Assembly (NCBI GenBank): GCA_947683625.1
Contig: CANTUR010001077.1
Location: 1 to 64,000 of the forward strand
From: Mallotus nudiflorus
Lineage: Eukaryota > Streptophyta > Magnoliopsida > Malpighiales > Euphorbiaceae
Reading direction: 5' to 3'
Length of the DNA stretch: 64,000 nucleotides
In this document: positions 51,601-62,316 of the stretch, in pieces
Numbering within the stretch: position 1 is the first letter of the stretch
Layout of the letters: every line of letters begins with the position of its first letter
Made by a program: the position numbers and the translations under genes
Notes under the pieces: generated by a model
Databases searched by the model: none
The model's input: the letters and a program-made list of their open reading frames with translations, nothing else
What the model was told of the DNA's origin: nothing

Positions 51601-54600
51601 GAATAAGTGGTTAGTATTGTAAGTACGCATTCGGAATAACATGTTCAAAAGGATTTGTGCACGAATTTGCATGCGTTCACGTTTTGCGTACAAACATGTG
51701 CAGAAACTGTGCATTCGATTATGTCAACTGTATTCATGAGTTCAGAATTCTAGAATAAGTAGTTGTTATTGTAAATATGCAAATGGAACATTGGATAACA
51801 TGTTCAAAACTATTTGTGTACAAATTTGCACGAGTTCACGTTTTGCACACAATCATGTGCAAATGTGGACAAATTGTGAATTCGATTATGTCAATTATAT
51901 TCATGAGCTTAGAATTAAAGAATAAGTAGTCAGTATTTTTAATATGCAATTGGAACATTGGATAACATGTTCAAAACTATACGTACAAAAATTTACACGA
52001 GTCCACGTTTTGTGTAGAAACATGTGCAAATGTGCACAAATTGTGCACTCAATTATGTCAAGTGCATTCATCAGTTTAGAATTCTAGAATAAGTACTTAG
52101 TATCGTAAATATGCAATTGGAACATTAGATAACATGTTCAAAAACATTTGTGCACAAATTTGCACGAGTTCACGTTTTGCATTCAAACATGTGCAAATGT
52201 GCCTAAATTGTGCATTCAATTATGTCAACTGTATTCATGGGTTTATAACTCTAGGATAAGTATGGTGAATATGCAATTAGAACATTGGATAACATGTTCA
52301 AAACCATTGGTGCACAAATTTACACGAGTTCACGTTTTGCGCACAAACATGTGCAAATGTGCACAAATTGTGCATTCAATTATTATGTCAATTGTGTCCA
52401 CGAGTTTAGAATTCTAGAATAATTACTTATTATTATAAATATTGAATTGGAACATTGGATAACATGTTCAAAACCATTTGTGAACAACTTTGCACGAGTT
52501 CACGTTTTGCGTTCAAACATGTGCAAACGTGCACAAATTGTGAATTCAATTGTGTCTACTGTGTTCATGAGTCCATAATTCTAGAATAAGTACCTAGCGT
52601 TGTAAATATTCAATTGGAACATCGGAAAACATGTTCAAAACCATTTGTGCACAAAATTGCACGACTTCACGTTTTGCGTACAAATATGTGCAAATGTGCA
52701 CAAATTGAGCATTCGATTATGCCAATTGTATTCATGAGTTTATAATTCTAGAATAATTAGTTAGTATTGTAAATACGCAATTGGAAGATTGGATAACATG
52801 TTCAAAAGAAGGATTTGTGCACAAATTTGCATGTGTTCACGTTTTGCGTACAAACATGTGCAAATGTGCACAAATTGTGCATTGAATTATGTCAATCGTA
52901 ATCATGAGTTTAGAATTCTAGAATTAGTAGTTATTACTGTAAATGTGAAATTGGAACATTGGATAACTTGTTCAAAAGTATTCGTGCACAAATTTGTACG
53001 AGTTCACGTTTTGCACACAAACGTGTGCAAATGTGGAAAAAATTGTGCATTCAATTATCTCAGTTGTATTCATGAGTTTAGAATTAAAGAATGAGCATTT
53101 AGGGTTGTTAATATGCAATTGGAACATTGGAGAACTTGTTGAAAACCATTTGTGCACAAATTTGCACGAGTTCACGTTTTGTGTACAAAACATGTGTGCA
53201 CAAACTGTGCATTCAATTATGTCAAATGTATTCATCAGTTTAGAATTATAGAATAAGCAATTAGTATCGTAAATATGCAATTGGAACATTGGATAACATG
53301 TTCAAAACCATTGTGCGCAAATTGGCACGACTTCACGTTTTGCGTTCAAACATGTGCCAATGTGCACAAATTGTGCATTCAATTATGTCAACTGTATTCG
53401 TGAGTTTATAATTCTAGAATAAGTGGTTAGTATTGTAAGTACGCATTCGGAATAACATGTTCAAAAGGATTTGTGCACGAATTTGCATGCGTTCACGTTT
53501 TGCGTACAAACATGTGCAGAAACTGTGCATTCGATTATGTCAACTGTATTCATGAGTTCAGAATTCTAGAATAAGTAGTTGTTATTGTAAATATGCAAAT
53601 GGAACATTGGATAACATGTTCAAAACTATTTGTGTACAAATTTGCACGAGTTCACGTTTTGCACACAATCATGTGCAAATGTGGACAAATTGTGAATTCG
53701 ATTATGTCAATTATATTCATGAGCTTAGAATTAAAGAATAAGTAGTCAGTATTTTTAATATGCAATTGGAACATTGGATAACATGTTCAAAACTATACGT
53801 ACAAAAATTTACACGAGTCCACGTTTTGTGTAGAAACATGTGCAAATGTGCACAAATTGTGCACTCAATTATGTCAAGTGCATTCATCAGTTTAGAATTC
53901 TAGAATAAGTACTTAGTATCGTAAATATGCAATTGGAACATTAGATAACATGTTCAAAAACATTTGTGCACAAATTTGCACGAGTTCACGTTTTGCATTC
54001 AAACATGTGCAAATGTGCCTAAATTGTGCATTTAATTATGTCAACTATATTCATGGGTTTATAACTCTAGGATAAGTATGGTGAATATGCAATTAGAACA
54101 TTGGATAACATGTTCAAAACCATTGGTGCACAAATTTACATGAGTTCACGTTTTGCGCACAAACATGTGCAAATGTGCACAAATTGTGCATTCAATTATT
54201 ATGTCAATTGTGTCCACGAGTTTAGAATTCTAGAATAATTACTTATTATTATAAATATTGAATTGGAACATTGGATAACATGTTCAAAACCATTTGTGAA
54301 CAACTTTGCACGAGTTCACGTTTTGCGTTCAAACATGTGCAAACGTGCACAAATTGTGAATTCAATTGTGTCTACTGTGTTCATGAGTCCATAATTCTAG
54401 AATAAGTACCTAGCGTTGTAAATATTCAATTGGAACATCGGAAAACATGTTCAAAACCATTTGTGCACAAAATTGCACGACTTCACGTTTTGCGTACAAA
54501 TATGTGCAAATGTGCACAAATTGAGCATTCGATTATGCCAATTGTATTCATGAGTTTATAATTCTAGAATAATTAGTTAGTATTGTAAATACGCAATTGG

Positions 54601-54927
54601 AAGATTGGATAACATGTTCAAAAGAAGGATTTGTGCACAAATTTGCATGTGTTCACGTTTTGCGTACAAACATGTGCAAATGTGCACAAATTGTGCATTG
54701 AATTATGTCAATCGTAATCATGAGTTTAGAATTCTAGAATTAGTAGTTATTACTGTAAATGTGAAATTGGAACATTGGATAACTTGTTCAAAAGTATTCG
54801 TGCACAAATTTGTACGAGTTCACGTTTTGCACACAAACGTGTGCAAATGTGGAAAAAATTGTGCATTCAATTATCTCAGTTGTATTCATGAGTTTAGAAT
54901 TAAAGAATGAGCATTTAGGGTTGTTAA
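39674..54927. repeat. Satellite array block C (~8.4 HOR lengths)
   Basis: Units begin at 41213, 43030, 44847, 46664, 48481, 50298, 52115 and 53931, at a spacing of 1817 bp (1816 for the last complete one). Up to about 53.1 kb the units are nearly invariant. After that, private changes cluster: GGAGAACTTGTTGAAAACC near 53130, loss of one T near 53312, TTTAATTATG near 54031, ACTATATTC near 54047 and ACATGAG near 54140. The block ends five bases before the end of monomer m6, where family B DNA begins. Confidence 0.96.
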
Positions 54928-55751
54928 TGATGGGAATTGTAGGTTTCATCAATTAACTCCCCAATAGCAAGAATACTATGATAAGTTGAATTGATAGAAA
55001 ACTAGAAATTACCAATTTAATCCACAAATTCGGATCGTTCAAAGATTGAAGTAAGAAGATAGATGCTACTTAACCCCTTTACCAACAAGGATAAAGATAC
55101 TAAGATAGACTTTGAATTTCCTCTTATGCCACAAACAAGAAAGTTTGATAAATAACAAGAAAACAAAGATTTAGATTTTGACACCACAAGCTAGAATAAA
55201 GCTTGATAAGTCACAAAGTTTATGCAAGAAATTAAAGACAAAATTCCTCACAATAAAACTCAAACAAAGTTATAATTCATATATCAAATTCATTCATGCT
55301 ACAAAAGAAAGCAAAGGACTTGTTTATATAGAGTACAAGTCCATGCTCACACTACTAAAATAGACTCACACACATAGGATTACTTTTACTCTTAAATGGC
55401 CTTAATAACCATTAACCACATTAATAGCCATTACTTATTATTGATTACCCCATTAACTTTAGTAACCACTACCCATAATAATAGCCATTACTTAGTATTA
55501 ATTACCCTATTAACTTGTATATGGTGGCTACATGTAACCGTAATTGTTATTAACAAAAAAACAAGTTAAATATTATTCCTTGGGCCTCCATGGATGCCTT
55601 ATTGGGCTGAAATTCGTGGGCTTTCCAAATGTCCTTAATTAAACCCAATATGGCTTCTTGAAGCTTCTTGGATTTGGACCTTGTGATTGGGCCTTCTTTT
55701 ACTATTAATGGATCTTGGATCTCTTTAGGCTTTGAACTTGGATTCACATCA
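54928..55751 (-). repeat. 3' LTR of B1
   Basis: 824 bp. Read on the minus strand it begins TGATGTGAATCC and ends CAATTCCCATCA, so it has canonical TG...CA ends. Its 5' partner is deleted. Its U3 start encodes the last 66 residues of Pol. It shows no obvious base identity to the family A LTR beyond the general terminal pattern. Confidence 0.9.
55323..55331 (-). promoter_or_regulatory. TATA box in B1 LTR, within inverted repeat
   Basis: Minus strand CTATATAAA. It is bracketed by a perfect 8-bp inverted repeat, GGACTTGT (55316-55323) and ACAAGTCC (55335-55342), leaving an 11-base loop. It is a likely core promoter of the LTR, directed to the minus strand and so out of the element into the satellite. 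Confidence 0.62.
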
Positions 55752-57838
55752 TTCCCCCTATCTTTAAAAGGATTTGTCCTCAAATCAGCTCCATCATCTT
55801 TATCACCTAAATCAAACAAAGACAAGTCACTAACATTAAATGTAGCACTAACATTGCCATACTCACTTGGAAGTTCTAGCTTGTAGGCATTGTTGTTGAT
55901 GCGTTGAAGCACTTTAAAAGGACCATCTCCTCTTGGCATAAGCTTTGATTTCCTTTGGTTAGGAAATCTTTCCTTCCTCAAGTGCACCCACACCCAATCT
56001 CCAGGCTCAAAAATGACTTGCTTCCTCCCCTTGTTGTGTTGCTTTTCATATTGGAGTGTCTTCTTCTCAATGTTTGCACGCACCCTCTCATGCAAAGTCT
56101 TGATGAACTCAGCTTTTTGTTTCCCCTCTAGATTAGCTTTGTCCAATGGCAATGGTAGCAAATCTAATGGAGTCATTGGGTTGAATCCATACACAACTTC
56201 AAATGGTGAGCAATTTGTTGAACCATGCACACTCCTATTGTAAGCAAATTCCACATGTGGCAAACATTCTTCCCAATTCTTCATATTTCTTTGGATGACA
56301 GCCCTCAAAAGTGTTGAAAGTGTCCTATTGACCACCTCCGTTTGTCCATCCGTTTGTGGATGACAAGTTGTAGAATACAAAAGCTTTGTCCCCATCTTTC
56401 CCCAAAGAGTCTTCCAAAAGTGACTTAGGAATTTGACATCCCTATCACTCACAATGGTCCTTGGCACTCCATGTAGCCTAACAATCTCCTTGAAGAATAG
56501 ATTGGCAATATGGGTTGCATCATCCATCTTGTGACATGGAATGAAATGTGCCATTTTGCTAAACCTGTCCACAACAACAAAAATGGAATCTCTCCCTCCC
56601 TTGGACCTAGGTAATCCTAAAACAAAATCCATAGAAATGTCTACCCAAGGTTCTTTTGGTATGGTAAGAGGTGTATACAAACCATGAGGCATTGCTTTGG
56701 ATTTGGCTTGTTTGCAAGTAATGCATTTCTCACAAATTCTCTTAACATCCCTTTTCATGTGTGGCCAAAAGAAATGGTCACCCAACACATCCAAAGTTTT
56801 CTTAATCCCAAAATGCCCCATTAAACCTCCGCTATGTGCCTCTCTCACAAGTAACTCTCTTAAAGAACTTTGTGGCACACACAATTTGTTTTCCCGAAAA
56901 AGAAAACCATCAAACTTATAGAACTTATCAAAACCCCCTTTCTCACATGCCCCATAAACATTAGCAAAATCAGGATCATTAGAATAAAGATCTTTGATGT
57001 ATTCAAATCCTAATAATTTTGCATCAAGTTTAGAGATCAAGGCATACCTTCTTGACAATGCATCGGCCACCACATTTTCTTTCCCTTGCTTGTACTTAAT
57101 GATGTACGGAAAGGATTCAATGAATTCCACCCATTTTGCATGTCTCTTGTTGAGCTTTCCTTGTCCTTTGAGATACTTCAAGGACTCATGGTCAGTGTGA
57201 ATTATGAATTCTTTGTAACCAAGGTAATGCTGCCATGTCCTTAGAACTCTCACCAATGCATAGAACTCCTTGTCATATGTAGGGTAGTTTAGACTTGCTC
57301 CACTTAGCTTTTCGCTAAAGAATGCTATGGGCTTGCCTTCTTGCATCAAAACTCCTCCAATACCTATGCCACTTGCATCGCACTCAATCTCAAAAGGTTT
57401 AGTAAAATTTGGCAAAGATAACAAGGGTGCAGAACTTAATTTGTCTTTTAGCAAGTTAAAAGCCTCATCTTGTTCAATTCCCCACTTAAAACCAACATTC
57501 TTTTTGATGCATTCAGTTAAAGGTGCAGCTATGGTAGAAAATTTTTTAATGAACCTTCTATAAAAGCTAGCTAAACCATGAAAGCTTCTTGCTTCACTTA
57601 CACTTGTGGGTGTTGGCCATTCTCTAATTACTTTTACCTTTTCTTGATCAACATGAATGCCCTTGTCATTGACAATATATCCAAGAAAAGTAATTTCATT
57701 AGTGCAAAAACAACATTTCTTTAGATTAGCATACAACTTCTCTTCTCTAAGCACATCAAAAACACAAGTCAAATGTTGTACATGCTCATCTAAATTTTTA
57801 CTATAAACCAAGATATCATCAAAATAGACAACAACAAA
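55550..57838 (-). pseudogene. pol: Truncated Ty3/gypsy Pol: end of RT, RNase H, integrase (copy B1)
   Basis: About 762 open codons without stop or frameshift but with no start: a TTG and three further codons upstream are satellite. Residues below count from that TTG. RT survives only from YFDD (9-12) through the thumb/connection. RNase H spans about 150-265 with D158, E195, D220 and D263. The integrase zinc finger is HX6HX29CX2C (H339, H346, C376, C379). The catalytic triad is D408, D469 and E505 with the usual 35-residue gap. The C-terminal GPF motif lies at 643-645. No clear chromodomain follows. From residue 700 the frame crosses the polypurine tract and continues 66 residues in the LTR, ending with a basic TRSKSKKLQE stretch. 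Integrase looks complete in sequence, yet no normal translation product is expected. Confidence 0.93.
55752..55765 (-). other. Polypurine tract, B1
   Basis: Minus strand AAAGATAGGGGGAA, directly before the TGATGTG start of the LTR. It is coding within pol (the KDRGN residues). Confidence 0.88.
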
Positions 57839-57840
57839 TT

Positions 57841-59403
57841 GTGCATTCAATTATGTCAACTGTATTCGTGAGTTTATAATTCTAGAATAAGTGGTTAGTA
57901 TTGTAAGTACGCATTCAGAATAACATGTTCAAAAGGATTTGTGCACGAATTTGCATGCGTTCACGTTTTGCGTACAAACATGTGCAAATGTGCAGAAACT
58001 GTGCATTCGATTATGTCAACTGTATTCATGAGTTCAGAATTCTAGAATAAGTAGTTGTTATTGTAAATATGCAAATGGAACATTGGATAACATGTTCAAA
58101 ACTATTTGTGTACAAATTTGCACGAGTTCACGTTTTGCACACAATCATGTGCAAATGTGGACAAATTGTGAATTCGATTATGTCAATTATATTCATGAGC
58201 TTAGAATTAAAGAATAAGTAGTCAGTATTTTTTATATGCAATTGGAACATTGGATAACATGTTCAAAACTATACGTACAAAAATTTACACGAGTCCACGT
58301 TTTGTGTAGAAACATGTGCAAATGTGCACAAATTGTGCACTCAATTATGTCAAGTGCATTCATCAGTTTAGAATTCTAGAATAAGTACTTAGTATCGTAA
58401 ATATGCAATTGGAACATTAGATAACATGTTCAAAAACATTTGTGCACAAATTTGCACGAGTTCACATTTTGCATTCAAACATGTGCAAATGTGCCTAAAT
58501 TGTGCATTCAATTATGTCAACTGTATTCATGGGTTTATAACTCTAGGATAAGTATTGTGAATATGCAATTAGAACATTGGATAACATGTTCAAAACCATT
58601 GGTGCACAAATTTACACGAGTTCACGTTTTGCGCATAAACATGTGCAAATGTGCACAAATTGTGCATTCAATTATTATGTCAATTGTGTCCACGAGTTTA
58701 GAATTCTAGAATAATTACTTATTATTATAAATATTGAATTGGAACATTGGATAACATGTTCAAAACCATTTGTGAACAACTTTGCACGAGTTCACGTTTT
58801 GCGTTCAAACATGTGCAAACGTGCACAAATTGTGAATTCAATTGTGTCTACTGTGTTCATGAGTCCATAATTCTAGAATAAGTACCTAGCGTTGTAAATA
58901 TTCAATTGGAACATCGGAAAACATGTTCAAAACCATTTGTGCACAAAATTGCACGACTTCACGTTTTGCGTACAAATATGTGCAAATGTGCACAAATTGA
59001 GCATTCGATTATGCCAATTGTATTCATGAGTTTATAATTCTAGAATAATTAGTTAGTATTGTAAATACGCAATTGGAAGATTGGATAACATGTTCAAAAG
59101 AAGGATTTGTGCACAAATTTGCATGTGTTCACGTTTTGCGTACAAACATGTGCAAATGTGCACAAATTGTGCATTGAATTATGTCAATCGTAATCATGAG
59201 TTTAGAATTCTAGAATTAGTAGTTATTACTGTAAATGTGAAATTGGAACATTGGATAACTTGTTCAAAAGTATTCGTGCACAAATTTGTACGAGTTCACG
59301 TTTTGCACACAAACGTGTGCAAATGTGGAAAAAATTGTGCATTCAATTATCTCAGTTGTATTCATGAGTTTAGAATTAAAGAATGAGCATTTAGGGTTGT
59401 TAA
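57841..59403. repeat. Satellite block D (variant HOR remnant)
   Basis: 1563 bp running from mid-m8 through m9-m11 and m1 (unit start 58407) to near the end of m6. It carries private variants relative to the main array: CATTCAGAATA near 57916; an extra AAATGTGC in m9 near 57985; TTTTTTATATG near 58231; CACATTTTG near 58466; AGTATTGTG near 58556; GCATAAAC near 58636. All recur in block E. Confidence 0.95.
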
Positions 59404-60227
59404 TGATGGGAATTGTAGGTTTCATCAATTAACTCCCAAATAGCAAGAATACTATGATAAGTTGAATTGATAGAAAACTAGAAATTACCAATTTAATCCA
59501 CAAATTCGGATCGTTCAAAGATTGAAGTAAGAAGATAGATGCTACTTAACCCCTTTACCAACAAGGATAAAGATACTAAGATAGACTTTGAATTTCCTCT
59601 TATGCCACAAACAAGAAAGTTTGATAAATAACAAGAAAACAAAGATTTAGATTTTGACACCACAAGCTAGAATAAAGCTTGATAAGTCACAAAGTTTATG
59701 CAAGAAATTAAAGACAAAATTCCTCACAATAAAACTCAAACAAAGTTATAATTCATATATCAAATTCATTCATGCTACAAAAGAAAGCAAAGGACTTGTT
59801 TATATAGAGTACAAGTCCATGCTCACACTACTAAAATAGACTCACACACATAGGATTACTTTTACTCTTAAATGGCCTTAATAACCATTAACCACATTAA
59901 TAGCCATTACTTATTATTGATTACCCCATTAACTTTAGTAACCACTACCCATAATAATAGCCATTACTTAGTATTAATTACCCTATTAACTTGTATATGG
60001 TGGCTACATGTAACCGTAATTGTTATTAACACAAAAACAAGTTAAATATTATTCCTTGGGCCTCCATGGATGCCTTATTGGGCTGAAATTCGTGGGCTTT
60101 CCAAATGTCCTTAATTAAACCCAATATGGCTTCTTGAAGCTTCTTGGATTTGGACCTTGTGATTGGGCCTTCTTTTACTATTAATGGATCTTGGATCTCT
60201 TTAGGCTTTGAACTTGGATTCACATCA
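59404..60227 (-). repeat. 3' LTR of B2
   Basis: 824 bp. It differs from the B1 LTR at 59438 (A instead of C) and 60032 (C instead of A). Confidence 0.9.
59799..59807 (-). promoter_or_regulatory. TATA box in B2 LTR, within inverted repeat
   Basis: Same CTATATAAA on the minus strand, flanked by the GGACTTGT / ACAAGTCC arms. Confidence 0.62.
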
Positions 60228-62314
60228 TTCCCCCTATCTTTAAAAGGATTTGTCCTCAAATCAGCTCCATCATCTTTATCACCTAAATCAAACAAAGACA
60301 AGTCACTAACATTAAATGTAGCACTAACATTGCCATACTCACTTGGAAGTTCTAGCTTGTAGGCATTGTTGTTGATGCGTTGAAGCACTTTAAAAGGACC
60401 ATCTCCTCTTGGCATAAGCTTTGATTTCCTTTGGTTAGGAAATCTTTCCTTCCTCAAGTGCACCCACACCCAATCTCCAGGCTCAAAAATGACTTGCTTC
60501 CTCCCCTTGTTGTGTTGCTTTTCATATTGGAGTGTCTTCTTCTCAATGTTTGCACGCACCCTCTCATGCAAAGTCTTGATGAACTCAGCTTTTTGTTTCC
60601 CCTCTAGATTAGCTTTGTCCAATGGCAATGGTAGCAAATCTAATGGAGTCATTGGGTTGAATCCATACACAACTTCAAATGGTGAGCAATTTGTTGAACC
60701 ATGCACACTCCTATTGTAAGCAAATTCCACATGTGGCAAACATTCTTCCCAATTCTTCATATTTCTTTGGATGACAGCCCTCAAAAGTGTTGAAAGTGTC
60801 CTATTGACCACCTCCGTTTGTCCATCCGTTTGTGGATGACAAGTTGTAGAATACAAAAGCTTTGTCCCCATCTTTCCCCAAAGAGTCTTCCAAAAGTGAC
60901 TTAGGAATTTGACATCCCTATCACTCACAATGGTCCTTGGCACTCCATGTAGCCTAACAATCTCCTTGAAGAATAGATTGGCAATATGGGTTGCATCATC
61001 CATCTTGTGACATGGAATGAAATGTGCCATTTTGCTAAACCTGTCCACAACAACAAAAATGGAATCTCTCCCTCCCTTGGACCTAGGTAATCCTAAAACA
61101 AAATCCATAGAAATGTCTACCCAAGGTTCTTTTGGTATGGTAAGAGGTGTATACAAACCATGAGGCATTGCTTTGGATTTGGCTTGTTTGCAAGTAATGC
61201 ATTTCTCACAAATTCTCTTAACATCCCTTTTCATGTGTGGCCAAAAGAAATGGTCACCCAACACATCCAAAGTTTTCTTAATCCCAAAATGCCCCATTAA
61301 ACCTCCGCTATGTGCCTCTCTCACAAGTAACTCTCTTAAAGAACTTTGTGGCACACACAATTTGTTTTCCCGAAAAAGAAAACCATCAAACTTATAGAAC
61401 TTATCAAAACCCCCTTTCTCACATGCCCCATAAACATTAGCAAAATCAGGATCATTAGAATAAAGATCTTTGATGTATTCAAATCCTAATAATTTTGCAT
61501 CAAGTTTAGAGATCAAGGCATACCTTCTTGACAATGCATCGGCCACCACATTTTCTTTCCCTTGCTTGTACTTAATGATGTACGGAAAGGATTCAATGAA
61601 TTCCACCCATTTTGCATGTCTCTTGTTGAGCTTTCCTTGTCCTTTGAGATACTTCAAGGACTCATGGTCAGTGTGAATTATGAATTCTTTGTAACCAAGG
61701 TAATGCTGCCATGTCCTTAGAACTCTCACCAATGCATAGAACTCCTTGTCATATGTAGGGTAGTTTAGACTTGCTCCACTTAGCTTTTCGCTAAAGAATG
61801 CTATGGGCTTGCCTTCTTGCATCAAAACTCCTCCAATACCTATGCCACTTGCATCGCACTCAATCTCAAAAGGTTTAGTAAAATTTGGCAAAGATAACAA
61901 GGGTGCAGAACTTAATTTGTCTTTTAGCAAGTTAAAAGCCTCATCTTGTTCAATTCCCCACTTAAAACCAACATTCTTTTTGATGCATTCAGTTAAAGGT
62001 GCAGCTATGGTAGAAAATTTTTTAATGAACCTTCTATAAAAGCTAGCTAAACCATGAAAGCTTCTTGCTTCACTTACACTTGTGGGTGTTGGCCATTCTC
62101 TAATTACTTTTACCTTTTCTTGATCAACATGAATGCCCTTGTCATTGACAATATATCCAAGAAAAGTAATTTCATTAGTGCAAAAACAACATTTCTTTAG
62201 ATTAGCATACAACTTCTCTTCTCTAAGCACATCAAAAACACAAGTCAAATGTTGTACATGCTCATCTAAATTTTTACTATAAACCAAGATATCATCAAAA
62301 TAGACAACAACAAA
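60026..62314 (-). pseudogene. pol: Truncated Ty3/gypsy Pol: end of RT, RNase H, integrase (copy B2)
   Basis: The translation is identical to the B1 frame except for one residue near the end, inside the LTR (Leu for Phe, from the base change at 60032). It retains YFDD of RT, the RNase H acidic residues, the HHCC finger, the DDE triad and the GPF motif. It lacks the RT fingers and most of the palm, protease and gag. There is no start codon of its own; the open frame begins in satellite-derived codons. The absence of stops reflects recent duplication and insertion and does not imply function. Confidence 0.93.
60228..60241 (-). other. Polypurine tract, B2
   Basis: Minus strand AAAGATAGGGGGAA, abutting the LTR as in B1. 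Confidence 0.88.
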
Positions 62315-62316
62315 TT

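Larger units (their letters stand above)
54928..57840 (-). mobile_element. Family B Ty3/gypsy retrotransposon, 5'-truncated (copy B1)
   Basis: A minus-strand element keeping one LTR (54928-55751), polypurine tract and the 3' part of pol. The domain order RT, RNase H, integrase is that of Ty3/gypsy. The 5' LTR, PBS, gag, protease and the RT region before YFDD are missing. At the truncated end element and satellite share ACAAATT (57834-57840), and 255 bp of satellite (all of m7 and half of m8) are gone. This fits a deletion by illegitimate recombination that removed both element and adjacent satellite. No target duplication can be checked because one end is lost; the left flank is GTTAA. A CRM-type (centromeric) relation is possible, given the pol frame that runs into the LTR and the lack of an obvious chromodomain, but this is inference. 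Confidence 0.92.
59404..62316 (-). mobile_element. Family B Ty3/gypsy retrotransposon, 5'-truncated (copy B2)
   Basis: Duplicate of B1 at an offset of 4476 bp, with the same truncation point, the same microhomology ACAAATT (62310-62316) and the same LTR junction. Two independent insertions with identical ragged deletions are not credible, so this is a segmental duplication. The LTR is 59404-60227, and pol is open throughout. Confidence 0.93.

Noticed and set aside
55178..55363. 61-codon plus-strand frame in LTR-B
   Set aside because: It is antisense to the LTR and covers the TATA region. Nothing in it resembles a protein family.
55668..57563. Five short plus-strand frames across family B
   Set aside because: All are antisense shadows of the long pol frame, with no recognisable domain.
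54928..57840. B1 as an independent integration with its own TSD
   Set aside because: Only one LTR end is intact; the other end is a ragged break inside RT with satellite missing, so no TSD can be assigned.
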